Source: Rhodococcus rhodochrous
GTDB taxonomy: Bacteria; Actinomycetota; Actinomycetes; Mycobacteriales; Mycobacteriaceae
Assembly: GCF_900187265.1 (NCBI RefSeq)
Contig: NZ_LT906450.1
Span: 5,199,444-5,263,443, forward strand
Reading direction: 5' to 3'
Length of the DNA: 64,000 nucleotides
In this document: positions 43,544 to 52,620 of the stretch, piece after piece
Numbering within the stretch: position 1 is the first letter of the stretch
Layout: the number at the start of each line of letters is the position of its first letter
The notes under the pieces: generated by a model
What the model saw: only the letters and a program-made list of their open reading frames with translations
Told to the model about the DNA's origin: nothing
Databases searched by the model: none
Translations under genes and position numbers: made by a program

Positions 43544-44215
43544 ATGCGCCCCACAGCTCTCGTCACCGGAGGGGGTCGCGGTCTCGGCGCCGCGATCGCC
43601 CACGAACTCGCTCCCACCCACGATCTGCTCCTCGGCGGCCGACGTCGCGAGTCGCTCGATGCGATCCTCGAGGAACTGCCCGACGCCACGCCGTGGCCCG
43701 TGGACCTGCTCGACCACGACGCCGTCGCCGCGGCCGCCGCCGACATCGACCGGCTCGACGTGCTCGTCCACAATGCGGGCGTCGCCGAACTGGGCACGAT
43801 CGCCGACAGCGAGCCCCGGCAGTGGCGCGAGACGTTCGAGGCCAACGTCGTCGCCGTGGTGGCCCTGACGCAGGTGTTGCTGCCTGCCCTGCGGGCCGCG
43901 AACGGGCACGTGGTGCTCATCAATTCGGGGGCGGGGTTGCGCGCTCGCCCCGGGTGGGGTGCCTATGCCGCGAGCAAGTTCGCGTTGCGGGCGTTCGGCG
44001 ACGCGCTGCGCGAGGAGGAACCCGCACTGCGGGTCACCTCGATCCACCCGGGCCGGATCGATACCGACATGCAACGCGCAATCGTCGCGTCGGAGGGTCG
44101 CGAGTACGACCCGTCGCAGTTCCTCAGCCCCGGCACGGTGGCACGCGCGGTGCGGCAGGTCGTCGAGGCGCCGGTCGACGCCCACCCCACCGAGGTCGTT
44201 CTGCGTCCTCGCTGA
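43544..44215 (+). CDS. SDR family oxidoreductase
   Basis: Short-chain dehydrogenase, 223 residues. TALVTGGGRGLGAAIAHEL at 4 is the nucleotide motif; VLVHNAGVAELG (NAG) near 77, INSGAG (Ser) and the catalytic YAASK near 143 complete the set. HPGRIDTDMQRAI follows. ATG at 43544 is used; GTG at 43538 is two codons upstream. Substrate unknown. Confidence 0.9.
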   Translation: MRPTALVTGGGRGLGAAIAHELAPTHDLLLGGRRRESLDAILEELPDATPWPVDLLDHDAVAAAAADIDRLDVLVHNAGVAELGTIADSEPRQWRETFEANVVAVVALTQVLLPALRAANGHVVLINSGAGLRARPGWGAYAASKFALRAFGDALREEEPALRVTSIHPGRIDTDMQRAIVASEGREYDPSQFLSPGTVARAVRQVVEAPVDAHPTEVVLRPR

Positions 44216-44236
44216 AGGCTCGGAACGGCTGACGGC

Positions 44237-45343
44237 TCAGAACGGCAGGGGAATCACCACCGGGGGAGCGCCCGGGATCTGGATCTGGATCTGCGGAGGC
44301 GGAGGCGGCGGCGCGGGAGCACGCGGCGCCGGCGGGGGTGCCGGTGCCGGTGCCGGTGCCGGTGCCGGTGCCGGTGCCGGTGCCGGTGCCGGCGGCGGCG
44401 CCGGAGCGGGTTCCGGAGCCGGCGGCGGCGGTGGCGGTGGTTCCGGAGCGGGTGGCGGCGGTGGCGGTGGTTCCGGGGGAGGAGGCGGCGGCGGTGCCGC
44501 GGCTTCCGGCACCGGATCACGTCGCGGCGCGGGAACGGGTACCTGCAGCGCCTCGGTCTCGGGGCGGGACTCCTCCGTGGTCTCCGGTGCGGCCGGAGCC
44601 GTGGTCTTCGGCAGGGCCTCACCGACCGGCACGGGGACCATCGCACCGGTCGTGATGTCGACGACCTCCAACTCCCGCACGGCAGTCGCGGCGGGCTGGA
44701 CGACGAACATCCGCTCGGCGTTCAGTCCGGGCCATTTCGGGCCCTCGAGTTCGTCGTTGCCGGTGAGCACCGGCGCGGACAGCGGATTACCTCGCACGCA
44801 CCGCACGCGCGGAACACCGAGTTCGTCGACCAGGACGATCGTGCCGCGCTCGAGCAGCGACTGCACGGGCCGCGCGGCACCGTCGCGGTACTCGTGCATG
44901 GTCACCCGGGTGTCGGCGCGCAACAGGACCGCCGTGAGGGTGTCGGTGTACCCGCGGATGTCGGGCACGCCGAGGACACCGCGCCACGCCTCGGCCTTGG
45001 CCGGGTCCTCCTCCAGATGAAGGATGAGTCCTTCGCGGTCGCACAGGGGCCGGTCGAGACTGCCCCCGTAGAGGGCCGGCCGGTCACCGGGGACGGCCGG
45101 GGTCCCGGCGGTCGCGGTGACCGGGTCGCCGCCGTCCTCGACGACTTCGGGAGGTGGGGGCGGCACCGCAACCGGCACCTGCGGCGGCACGAGACGCGGC
45201 GTCCACGGGTCGTCCTGCGCGGTGGCGACATGCAGTTGCACGGGCGTCGTCGTCTCGACCGAACCGCCCGACGAGCAGGCACCCGCCGCCAGTGCCGTCA
45301 GGGCGAGTGCCAGACCGAATCCACGAACCGTGTCGCTGGCCAC
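44237..45343 (-). CDS. DUF6777-type lipoprotein with Pro/Ala-rich tail
   Basis: 368 residues. The signal ends in a probable lipobox AGAC (Cys about 23), so it is surface-anchored. The DUF6777-like domain (about 85-205) contains LYGGSLDRPLCDREGLILHL, AWRGVLGVPDIRGYTDTLTA, VLLRADTRVTMHEYRDG, TIVLVDELGVPRVRCVRGNP. From about 230 the chain is Pro/Ala-rich, with PPPPPP blocks and a run of about nine Ala-Pro dipeptides encoded by a hexanucleotide repeat. Likely a wall-spanning linker. Function unknown. Confidence 0.8.
   Translation of the reverse strand: MASDTVRGFGLALALTALAAGACSSGGSVETTTPVQLHVATAQDDPWTPRLVPPQVPVAVPPPPPEVVEDGGDPVTATAGTPAVPGDRPALYGGSLDRPLCDREGLILHLEEDPAKAEAWRGVLGVPDIRGYTDTLTAVLLRADTRVTMHEYRDGAARPVQSLLERGTIVLVDELGVPRVRCVRGNPLSAPVLTGNDELEGPKWPGLNAERMFVVQPAATAVRELEVVDITTGAMVPVPVGEALPKTTAPAAPETTEESRPETEALQVPVPAPRRDPVPEAAAPPPPPPPEPPPPPPPAPEPPPPPPPAPEPAPAPPPAPAPAPAPAPAPAPAPAPPPAPRAPAPPPPPPQIQIQIPGAPPVVIPLPF
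44337..44390. repeat. Hexanucleotide tandem repeat, nine copies of GGTGCC
   Basis: Perfect GGTGCC x9 inside the lipoprotein gene, coding Ala-Pro dipeptides on the minus strand. Six-base units keep the frame, so copy-number change would only lengthen or shorten the linker. Confidence 0.9.
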
Positions 45344-45352
45344 GCCGTCATG

Positions 45353-46360
45353 CTAGGTCGATGATCGCCGGTGAAAGTGCTGTTCGGCGGTTCTCGTCGG
45401 TATCCGGATCCCGGAGAGGAAACGCAGGAGGAGGTCGTTCACCTCGTCGCGACGTTCCATCTGCACGAAATGCCCCGCGCCCTCGAGCAGGTGGACACCG
45501 CGCAGATCGGGGACGAAGGCACGCATCCGTTCGAGCGCCGACGGTCCCGACATCGCGACGACGGGATCCCGGTCTCCGGCCACGAACAGCGTCGGTACCT
45601 GCACTTTCGCACCCTCGTAGGGACGCGACGCCTCCCAGTTGGCGTCGTAGGCGCGGTACCAGGACAGACCTCCGCCGAATCCGGTGCGGGCGAACTCGGC
45701 CGCGTAGTGGGCGAGTTCGTCGTCGGCGAGCCAATCCCACGGCAGGTCGGGAGCGGTGGGCAGCACGTCGAGGTATCCGCGTCCGTCGGACGGATGCGAC
45801 CACACGTCGAGATAGCGGTATCCGCCCGAGAGGGCGAAGAACAACCGCTGCAGGAATTCGCGCGGGCGGGGATCGAGTTCCGCCTCCGCGACCCCAGGTT
45901 CCTGGAAGTAGTGGAGGTGGAGGAAATGCTTGTCGGCGAGACCGCGGAAGATCTCGCTCGGTCGCGCCGGCATCCGGTCGGGCGAGTAGGGCACGGCGAG
46001 CAGGACGAGACCGGCGACGCGATTCGGATGTCGCAGCGCCGTCGTCCAGGCGACGGGCGCACCGAAGTCGTGACCGACGACGACCGCGCTGTCGATGCCG
46101 AGGACGTCGAGCAGCCGGACGAGGCGATCGGCGACCGCGACGTTCGTGTACTCCTCGACCTCCCGGGGCCGGTCGGTGCGGCCGTAACCGGGCATGTCCG
46201 GGGCGACGGCACGGTATCCGGCGTCGACGAGCGGCGCGAACTGGTGCCGGTAGCTGTACCCCAGGCCGGGGAATCCGTGGCACATGACGACCGCGGGCCC
46301 GTCACCCCGATCGTCGATGTTCCACGTGAAACCATCGACCTCGACGATGCGGCTGCCCAT
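45353..46360 (-). CDS. Alpha/beta hydrolase, epoxide-hydrolase-like
   Basis: 335 residues. The oxyanion motif HGFPG lies at 28-32 and the nucleophile elbow GHDFGA at 96-101 (Asp98), where an Asp nucleophile points to epoxide hydrolase or haloalkane dehalogenase types. The acid lies in FVAGDRDPVV and the His in EGAGHFVQ. The cap domain contains FLHLHYFQEPGVAE. ATG overlaps the stop of the SnoaL gene as ATGA. Substrate unknown. Confidence 0.9.
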   Translation of the reverse strand: MGSRIVEVDGFTWNIDDRGDGPAVVMCHGFPGLGYSYRHQFAPLVDAGYRAVAPDMPGYGRTDRPREVEEYTNVAVADRLVRLLDVLGIDSAVVVGHDFGAPVAWTTALRHPNRVAGLVLLAVPYSPDRMPARPSEIFRGLADKHFLHLHYFQEPGVAEAELDPRPREFLQRLFFALSGGYRYLDVWSHPSDGRGYLDVLPTAPDLPWDWLADDELAHYAAEFARTGFGGGLSWYRAYDANWEASRPYEGAKVQVPTLFVAGDRDPVVAMSGPSALERMRAFVPDLRGVHLLEGAGHFVQMERRDEVNDLLLRFLSGIRIPTRTAEQHFHRRSST

Positions 46361-46743
46361 CAGGAGGCGGGGACGGTCTGCATGTCCTCCTGGCTCCAGA
46401 ACGCCCTCATGCTCGTGATCCTCGCGTCGTCGTCGAAGGTCATCACGTCGACGACCTCCATGATCAGATCCTGCTCACCCAGGTGCGTGACCAGGCGGAA
46501 CACGAAAGCGGCGTTGTTCTCCGCGATCTTGAGGGTGATCACCTCACCGGTCTGCGCGAGTGGTTCGACCACTCCGTAGAACTCGCGGATCTCGGCCTCG
46601 GTCGCGCGGACGGGTGTGCCGACCGGATCCTCGACGGTCGCGCCCGGTGCGTACAGGGCGAGGACGTCGTCGACGGTGCCCGAGGCAACGGACTTCACGT
46701 AGTTCTCGACGGTGGCGCGGATCGCGTCCCGACTCGGTGACAT
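46360..46743 (-). CDS. SnoaL/NTF2-like protein, ketosteroid-isomerase type
   Basis: 127 residues, NTF2 fold. RATVENYVKSVASGTVDDVL, LYAPGATVEDPVGTPVR and FYGVVEPLAQTGEVITL match steroid delta-isomerase-like proteins (Tyr near 15, Asp near 38). Isomerase activity is plausible but not provable here. ATG at 46743 has AAGGAGA upstream. It opens a two-gene operon with the epoxide-hydrolase-like gene and diverges from the monoacylglycerol-lipase-like gene. Confidence 0.87.
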   Translation of the reverse strand: MSPSRDAIRATVENYVKSVASGTVDDVLALYAPGATVEDPVGTPVRATEAEIREFYGVVEPLAQTGEVITLKIAENNAAFVFRLVTHLGEQDLIMEVVDVMTFDDDARITSMRAFWSQEDMQTVPAS

Positions 46744-46885
46744 GAGGTCTCCTTCGTTCGAATCTGGAACACGTTTCAATCGACGGTAGTGGGCCGGTTC
46801 CGCGGATGCACTCACGATTCCCACTCGGAAGACCCCGCGCCGGAGGACGATGACATCGCCATCACCCGGAACGATCGGAGACCCG

Positions 46886-47713
46886 ATGATCGACGCTGTC
46901 GCCTTCACCCTCGACGGACACGCCGGCGCCCTCGCAGCGCGCAAGTGGGTCGACGAGACCCCGCGCTACGTGGCGCTGCTGTGCCACGGTTACGGCGAGC
47001 ACTGCGGACGCTACGAATACGTGGCAGCGCGCCTGGTCGCCGACGGCGCCGCCGTCTATGCGGTGGACCACATCGGTCACGGTCTCAGCGACGGCGAACG
47101 CGTTCTGATCGACGACTTCGAGAAGGTGGTCGACGACTTCCGCCTGCTCGATCTCACGGCGCGACGCGAACATCCCGACCTGCCGGTCGTGCTCGTCGGG
47201 CACTCGATGGGCGGCATGATCGCCGCCCGGTACGCGCAGCGATACGGAGCGGAGCTGACCGCGGTCGTCCTGTCCGGGCCGGTCCTCGGCAGGTGGGCCA
47301 CCGTCGACGCCCTGCTCGCGGCCGAGGAGATCCCCGACACCCCCATCGATCCGTCCACCCTCTCCCGCGATCCCGAGGTGGGTCGCGCCTATGTGGCCGA
47401 CCCGCTCGTCTGGCACGGCCCGTTCGAGCGCACCACCGTGCAGGCGCTGAAGACCTGCATCGACACGATCACCGCCGCCGGTGCCGTCGACGACGTGCCC
47501 GTGTTGTGGCTGCACGGTGAGGACGATCAGCTGGTTCCCCTCGACGGCACCGCCACCGGATGGTCGTCGCTGGCAGGTCGCGGGTCGTCGTCGAAGACCT
47601 ATCCCGGGGCACGACACGAGGTCTTCAACGAGACGAATCGGGACGAGGTCCTGGGCGATGTCGTCGACTTCGTCGGCACGCACATCCACCCTCTCGAGCC
47701 TCTCGAGGATTGA
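46886..47713 (+). CDS. Monoacylglycerol lipase-like alpha/beta hydrolase
   Basis: 275 residues. HGYGEH at 34-39 is the oxyanion region; GHSMGG at 105-110 holds Ser107; the acid lies in WLHGEDDQLVPLDGT and the His in YPGARHEVFNE. This set matches mycobacterial monoacylglycerol lipases, which release fatty acid from monoglycerides. ATG at 46886 has GGAG upstream. No signal peptide is visible. Confidence 0.92.
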   Translation: MIDAVAFTLDGHAGALAARKWVDETPRYVALLCHGYGEHCGRYEYVAARLVADGAAVYAVDHIGHGLSDGERVLIDDFEKVVDDFRLLDLTARREHPDLPVVLVGHSMGGMIAARYAQRYGAELTAVVLSGPVLGRWATVDALLAAEEIPDTPIDPSTLSRDPEVGRAYVADPLVWHGPFERTTVQALKTCIDTITAAGAVDDVPVLWLHGEDDQLVPLDGTATGWSSLAGRGSSSKTYPGARHEVFNETNRDEVLGDVVDFVGTHIHPLEPLED

Positions 47714-47783
47714 ACCCGACCGTGCCGGGCTACCCCACTCCATGGGGCCGTCCCCTTCGTGTCCCGTACGGAAGGAGACGACC

Positions 47784-48374
47784 GTGGTCGAAGACAGTCC
47801 ATCCGACGGGGCTCGCCCTGGTCCGGCCGACAAGGCACGCCTCGGGTTGAAGCAGACCGTGTTCGGCAAGGCGAAGGAGGTCGCCGGCGCTCTGACCGGC
47901 AACGATTCCCTCACCACCGAAGGCCGACTCGAGCAGGAGCAGGCCCGGCAGACCAGGAAGGCCGACACACTCTCGCACATGGCCGAGGCCGAGAGCGACG
48001 AGGCGGTCGAGCAGCTCGACGCCGTCCGCGAGGCCGGACAGCAGGAACGCGAGGCCGTGCAGCAGCGGACCGACGCCGTCGAGTCGCAGGTCGAGCAGGA
48101 GGCACGGATCCGTAAACAGGCCGCCGATCTCGAATGTCAGGAGAACATCGTCCGAGGGCGGTCCGACGCCGTCCGCGAGGCCACCGCCGCCGAGCAGCAG
48201 GCACGCCGTGAGGAGAACGACCAGGTCACGGATGCCGCCGCCGAGGTCGCGGCTGCCGACGAGGACCACCGGCGCGCCTCCCACGACGCCGAACGTGCAC
48301 GTCTCCAGGCCGAAGAGGAACGCCGCAAGGCCGAAGCCCTCGAACGCACCTTGACCGACGAGCCGGAGCGCTGA
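47784..48374 (+). CDS. CsbD-like N-terminus with long coiled coil
   Basis: 196 residues. Residues about 22-48 (LKQTVFGKAKEVAGALTGND) resemble the CsbD stress-protein motif. Residues 50-190 are a charged, Gln/Glu/Ala/Arg-rich helix with strong coiled-coil character and few hydrophobics. GTG at 47784 has GAAGGAG upstream. The next gene, 59 bp on, is also a coiled-coil protein; the two probably form one transcription unit ended by the hairpin at 49138. CsbD proteins are stress-induced, but the function of this fusion is unknown. Confidence 0.8.
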   Translation: MVEDSPSDGARPGPADKARLGLKQTVFGKAKEVAGALTGNDSLTTEGRLEQEQARQTRKADTLSHMAEAESDEAVEQLDAVREAGQQEREAVQQRTDAVESQVEQEARIRKQAADLECQENIVRGRSDAVREATAAEQQARREENDQVTDAAAEVAAADEDHRRASHDAERARLQAEEERRKAEALERTLTDEPER

Positions 48375-48433
48375 CGAACACCACCGACATTCCCTACCGG
48401 AGCTGTACCCCCATCGAAGTTGGAGATGCGCCC

Positions 48434-49093
48434 ATGAACCTCACCACCCTGCCCAAGAGCGTTCTGCGACTGCAGTACAAGATCGCCCGTTTTCCGCTGG
48501 GACTGCTCGAGCAGCAGTTGCGGTTCCTGCCCACCGACGCCCCGCCGCGCCTGATGTACGAGCGGGGACTGGGCATGCTGGACGGCATCGTCGGCAGCGT
48601 GCTCGACGATCAGGAGATCGCGACGCGCGGGGCACTCGCCACCGAACGCGCCGAAGCGGTGAAGCGCGCGGAGAAGCTCGACGCCCAGGCCGCGGCCGAG
48701 AAGCGCGCGGCGGACGCCGAACTCCGCCGGACGCGTGAGCGCGCCGAAGCCGAACAGGAAGCTGCACGGCGCGACCGCGAGAAGGAGGTCCAGCAGGCGC
48801 GGGAGCGTGCGCAGGAACGCGCGAAGCAGGCTGAGAAGGAAGCCGAGCAGAAGAAGGCCGCCGAGACGGCGAAGGCCGATCAGGAGGCCGCCGCGAAGCG
48901 CCGTGCCGCCGAGACGGCGAAGAAGAAGGACGAGGAGCGCATCAGCAAGGCCGAGGAGGAGGCCGCCGAGCCGGCCAAGGTCTCCCTCAAGGAGGCCGTC
49001 GCCAAGCAGCTCGAGGCGAAGGAGGCGGAGGAGCGCGCACACGATGCGGGCGAGGTCGCCGAGTTCGAGAAGATCGAACACAAGAACCCCTGA
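48434..49093 (+). CDS. Coiled-coil protein, Ala/Glu/Lys-rich
   Basis: 219 residues. The N-terminal 65 (LPKSVLRLQYKIARFPLGLL and LMYERGLGMLDGIVGSVLDD) are conserved-looking and may bind membrane or a partner. Residues about 70-205 form a continuous Glu/Lys/Ala/Arg helix rich in heptads, of the kind often mis-annotated as IF2-like. ATG at 48434 lies about 10 nt after a weak GGAGA. Pairs with the CsbD-like gene. No known function. Confidence 0.78.
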   Translation: MNLTTLPKSVLRLQYKIARFPLGLLEQQLRFLPTDAPPRLMYERGLGMLDGIVGSVLDDQEIATRGALATERAEAVKRAEKLDAQAAAEKRAADAELRRTRERAEAEQEAARRDREKEVQQARERAQERAKQAEKEAEQKKAAETAKADQEAAAKRRAAETAKKKDEERISKAEEEAAEPAKVSLKEAVAKQLEAKEAEERAHDAGEVAEFEKIEHKNP

Positions 49094-49137
49094 GCGCGAA
49101 GTGCTCTCGGTGAAATTCGAGCGCACAGCACAGAGAC

Positions 49138-49176
49138 GACGAGACCCCGGTGCACAGGATGCACCGGGGTCTCGTC
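49138..49176. terminator. Bidirectional hairpin terminator
   Basis: Perfect 17-bp stem with a CAGGA loop between the convergent coiled-coil gene and leuS. Confidence 0.9.
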
Positions 49177-49191
49177 TGTCGGAAGCTGTTG

Positions 49192-52059
49192 CTACTTCAC
49201 GACATTGACCATCTTTCCGGGAACCACGATCACCTTGCGCGGTGCGGCACCGCCGAGCAGGTCGGCGATCTTCTCGTCCGCGAGCGCAGCGGCCTCGATG
49301 GCGTCGGGCGCGGCATCGGCCGGGACGGTGATGCGGCTGCGCACCTTGCCGTTGACCTGGATCGGGTACTCGACGCTGTCCTCCACGAGCCACTTCTCGT
49401 CGGCGACCGGGAACGGGCCGTGCGCAAGCGATTCGGTGTGTCCGAGACGCGACCACATCTCCTCGGCGAGGTGCGGGGCGACCGGGCCGAGCATGAGCAC
49501 GAGCGGTTCGACGGCGCTGCGCGGCGCACCCGACGGGTACTGCTTCGTCAGGTGGTTCGTGTACTCGATGAGCTTGGCGATCGCCGTGTTGTCGCGCAGG
49601 TGGGTGAAGTCGTCGGACACACCCGCGACCGTCCTGTTGAGTGCCCGCAGCGTGTCGTCGCCGGGGGTGTCGTCGGTGACGCGCAGCGCACCGCTCTCCT
49701 CCTCGACCACCAGACGCCACACGCGCTGCAGGAAGCGGTGCGCGCCGACGACGTCCTTGGTCGCCCACGGACGCGACTGGTCGAGCGGACCCATCGACAT
49801 CTCGTAGACGCGCAGGGTGTCGGCACCGTACTCGTCGAAGATCTGGTCGGGGCTGACGGAATTCTTGAGCGACTTGCCCATCTTCCCGTACTCGCGAGCG
49901 ACCTCCTGCTCACCGTCCGGGCCGGTCCAGTAGAACTTGCCGTCGCGCTCGACGACCTCCTCGGCCGGCACGTACACACCGCGCGAGTCGGTGTAGGCAT
50001 AGGCCTGGATGTAGCCCTGGTTGAACAGGCGACGGTACGGCTCCGAGGAAGTGACGTACCCGAGGTCGAAGAGCACCTTGTGCCAGAACCGCGCGTACAG
50101 CAGGTGCAGCACCGCGTGCTCGACACCGCCGACGTACAGGTCGACGCCACCCGGATCGTTCGGGCCGTGCAGTTCCGGCCGCGGGCCGGTCCAGTATGCC
50201 TCGTTCTCCTTGTCGCAGAAGGCTTCCGAGTTGGTGGGGTCGATGTAGCGCAGCTGGTACCACGAGCTGCCGGCCCACTGCGGCATCACGTTGGTGTCGC
50301 GCGTGTAGCGCTTCAGGCCGTCGCCGAGATCGAGCTCGACGTTCACCCAGTCGACCGCCTTCGCGAGCGGCGGGGACGGTTCGGAGTCGGCGTCGTCCGG
50401 ATCGAACGAGACCGGCGCGTAGTCCTCCACCTCCGGAAGTTCCACGGGCAGAGCGGATTCGGGCAGCGGGTGAGCGCGTCCCTGCTCGTCGTAGACGATC
50501 GGGAAGGGCTCGCCCCAGTACCGCTGCCGCGCGAACAGCCAGTCGCGCAGCTTGTACTGGATGGTGCCGCGCCCGGTGCCCTCCTCCTCGAGCTTCGCGA
50601 CGATCGTCTTCTTCGCCTCGGCGACGTCGAGACCATCGAGCAGGCCGGAGTTCACCAGCACACCGTCGCCGGTGTACGCCTCGGTGGTGACGTCGCCGCC
50701 GGAGATGACCTCGCGGATGGGCAGACCGAAGGCGGTCGCGAACTCCCAGTCGCGCTGGTCGTGGCCCGGAACGGCCATGATCGCGCCGGTGCCGTAGCCG
50801 GTGAGGACGTAGTCGGCGATGAAGATCGGCAGTCGCTCGCCGTTGACCGGGTTCACGGCGTAGGCGCCGAGGAACACACCGGTCTTCTCCTTCGACTCCT
50901 GCCGCTCGAGATCGGACTTCGCGGCGATCGACGCGCGGTAGGCGGCAACCGCGGCGGCCGGATCGGCGGCACCGCCGGTCCAGCGCTCGTCGACACCCTC
51001 GGGCCAGGACGCACCGACGATCCGGTCGACGAGTTCGTGCTCGGGCGCGAGGGTCACGTAGCTGGCACCGAACAGGGTGTCGGGCCGGGTCGTGAACACC
51101 TCGATCGCCGAGTCGTGGTCGGCGACGGCGAACTTCACCTGGGCACCGTGCGAACGCCCGATCCAGTTGCGCTGCATGGACTTGACCTTGTCGGTCCAGT
51201 CCAGGTGCTCGAGATCGTCGATCAGGCGGTCGGAGTAGGCGGTGATCCGCATCATCCACTGGCGCAGGTTCTTCCGGAAGACCGGGAAGTTGCCGCGCTC
51301 GGAGCGGCCGTCGGCCGTGACCTCCTCGTTCGCGAGCACCGTGCCCAGGCCCGGGCACCAGTTGACGAGCGAATCCGACCGGTACACCAGGCGGTACGAG
51401 TCGATGACGTCGGCGCGCTCACCCTCCGACAGCGACGCCCAGTCACGTCCGTCCTCGGGACGACGCGTGCCGTCGGCGAACTCGGCCTCGAGTTCGGAGA
51501 TGCGGCGCGCCCGGCCGGCCTCGCGGTCGTACCAGGCGTTGTAGATCGTCAGGAAGATCCACTGCGTCCACCGGTAGAAGTCGACGTCGGTCGTCGCGAC
51601 CGAGCGACGCTCGTCGTGCCCGAGACCGAGCCGGGAGAGCTGCCGCTTCATGTTCGTGATGTTGGCCTCGGTGGTCGTGCGCGGGTGCGTGCCCGTCTGC
51701 ACGGCGTACTGCTCGGCCGGCAGGCCGAAGGCGTCGTAACCGAGGGTGTGCAGCACGTTGCGGCCCTGCATGCGGTTGAAGCGCGCGTACACGTCGGTGG
51801 CGATGTACCCGAGCGGGTGCCCCACGTGCAGGCCCGAGCCCGAGGGGTACGGGAACATGTCCTGCACGAAGAGCTTGTCGGAGGGCACCTCGCCGGCGAG
51901 ATCGCCCACCGGATTGGGGGCGTGGAAGGTGCCGCGCTCGCGCCAGAGCTCCTGCCAGCGCTGCTCGATCCGCCCCGCAAGCTCGGCGGTGTACCGATGC
52001 TGCGGAGTGCTGCCGGGTTCGTGCTGGGAGGTCTGTTCGGGACGGGTCACGGTGATCAC
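49192..52059 (-). CDS. leuS: Leucyl-tRNA synthetase
   Basis: Class I aminoacyl-tRNA synthetase charging tRNA-Leu, 955 residues. The HIGH-type motif is [19 protein letters not shown] near 70. The CP1 editing domain spans about 275-475 ([20 protein letters not shown] and [19 protein letters not shown]). The KMSKS-type motif is [13 protein letters not shown] near 730. The tRNA-binding C-terminus ends in [15 protein letters not shown] at 52059 is used; GTG at 52050 is close by. A conserved core gene in the same setting as in M. tuberculosis. Confidence 0.98.
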   Translation of the reverse strand: MITVTRPEQTSQHEPGSTPQHRYTAELAGRIEQRWQELWRERGTFHAPNPVGDLAGEVPSDKLFVQDMFPYPSGSGLHVGHPLGYIATDVYARFNRMQGRNVLHTLGYDAFGLPAEQYAVQTGTHPRTTTEANITNMKRQLSRLGLGHDERRSVATTDVDFYRWTQWIFLTIYNAWYDREAGRARRISELEAEFADGTRRPEDGRDWASLSEGERADVIDSYRLVYRSDSLVNWCPGLGTVLANEEVTADGRSERGNFPVFRKNLRQWMMRITAYSDRLIDDLEHLDWTDKVKSMQRNWIGRSHGAQVKFAVADHDSAIEVFTTRPDTLFGASYVTLAPEHELVDRIVGASWPEGVDERWTGGAADPAAAVAAYRASIAAKSDLERQESKEKTGVFLGAYAVNPVNGERLPIFIADYVLTGYGTGAIMAVPGHDQRDWEFATAFGLPIREVISGGDVTTEAYTGDGVLVNSGLLDGLDVAEAKKTIVAKLEEEGTGRGTIQYKLRDWLFARQRYWGEPFPIVYDEQGRAHPLPESALPVELPEVEDYAPVSFDPDDADSEPSPPLAKAVDWVNVELDLGDGLKRYTRDTNVMPQWAGSSWYQLRYIDPTNSEAFCDKENEAYWTGPRPELHGPNDPGGVDLYVGGVEHAVLHLLYARFWHKVLFDLGYVTSSEPYRRLFNQGYIQAYAYTDSRGVYVPAEEVVERDGKFYWTGPDGEQEVAREYGKMGKSLKNSVSPDQIFDEYGADTLRVYEMSMGPLDQSRPWATKDVVGAHRFLQRVWRLVVEEESGALRVTDDTPGDDTLRALNRTVAGVSDDFTHLRDNTAIAKLIEYTNHLTKQYPSGAPRSAVEPLVLMLGPVAPHLAEEMWSRLGHTESLAHGPFPVADEKWLVEDSVEYPIQVNGKVRSRITVPADAAPDAIEAAALADEKIADLLGGAAPRKVIVVPGKMVNVVK

Positions 52060-52143
52060 TATCTACTCGGCCGGGCGTGTGAGTGCTCCTACCAGGGTAG
52101 AACGTGCCCGCACCCGCGCAGACCGGTGGCACCACCGGCCGCG

Positions 52144-52149
52144 TATCCT
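52144..52149 (+). promoter_or_regulatory. -10 element, leaderless promoter of the SdpI-family gene
   Basis: TATCCT, 6 bp before GTG 52156, no ribosome site. Confidence 0.55.
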
Positions 52150-52155
52150 GGTCGG

Positions 52156-52560
52156 GTGCTCATCGTCGCTGTCCTGCTCTTCGTGCTCGCTCTCGTCGTC
52201 GGCGCGGTGGGTGTCGCGGCACTGACCGGCAAGCTCCCGCGCAACCGCTGGGCCGGTGTGCGCACCCCCGACGCGCTGCGTGACGACGACGCCTTCACGC
52301 TGGCCAACAAGGTCGCCGCGCCCAGCATGCTCGGGTCCGCGGTGCTCCTCGCCCTCGGTGGAGTCGCGTCGCTGACCCTGCCCACCGTCGCCGGGATCAT
52401 CGCGGTCGTCGTCACCGTGGTGGCCGCCCTGATCACCGCCGGAGCCGGCGGATCCGTCGCAGCGCGGGTCGCTGCGGCGACCAAGCCGGAGGAGACGGCC
52501 GGCTGCGGTACCTCGTGCGGCGCGTGCAGCCTGCGCGGGGCGTGCGAGCCGACCGCCTGA
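52156..52560 (+). CDS. SdpI-family membrane protein with C-terminal cysteine cluster
   Basis: 134 residues. Three hydrophobic segments (about 3-24, 55-75, 78-100) surround the SdpI-type loop KLPRNRWAGVRTPDALRDDD. SdpI proteins give immunity to the SdpC toxin in Bacillus, but most relatives are uncharacterised. The C-terminus ends GCGTSCGACSLRGACEP: four Cys in a C-x3-C-x2-C-x5-C pattern, suggesting metal or Fe-S binding on the cytoplasmic side. GTG at 52156 appears leaderless. Confidence 0.85.
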   Translation: MLIVAVLLFVLALVVGAVGVAALTGKLPRNRWAGVRTPDALRDDDAFTLANKVAAPSMLGSAVLLALGGVASLTLPTVAGIIAVVVTVVAALITAGAGGSVAARVAAATKPEETAGCGTSCGACSLRGACEPTA

Positions 52561-52608
52561 CGGTTCGGCGAGAGCGGAACGAGGACGGCCCGGTGGAGGC
52601 CCGCACCC

Positions 52609-52614
52609 TAGGCT
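52609..52614 (+). promoter_or_regulatory. -10 element, leaderless promoter of the DUF1648 gene
   Basis: TAGGCT, 6 bp before ATG 52621. Confidence 0.55.
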
Positions 52615-52620
52615 GAGCCC

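Noticed and set aside
44337-44390. Tandem repeat as a possible CRISPR or regulatory array
   Set aside because: Six-base units without spacers, inside a coding frame for Ala-Pro.
49150-52560. An 1136-codon + strand frame opposite leuS
   Set aside because: Composition is typical of an antisense shadow; only its last 134 codons, the SdpI-family gene, look real and have their own promoter.
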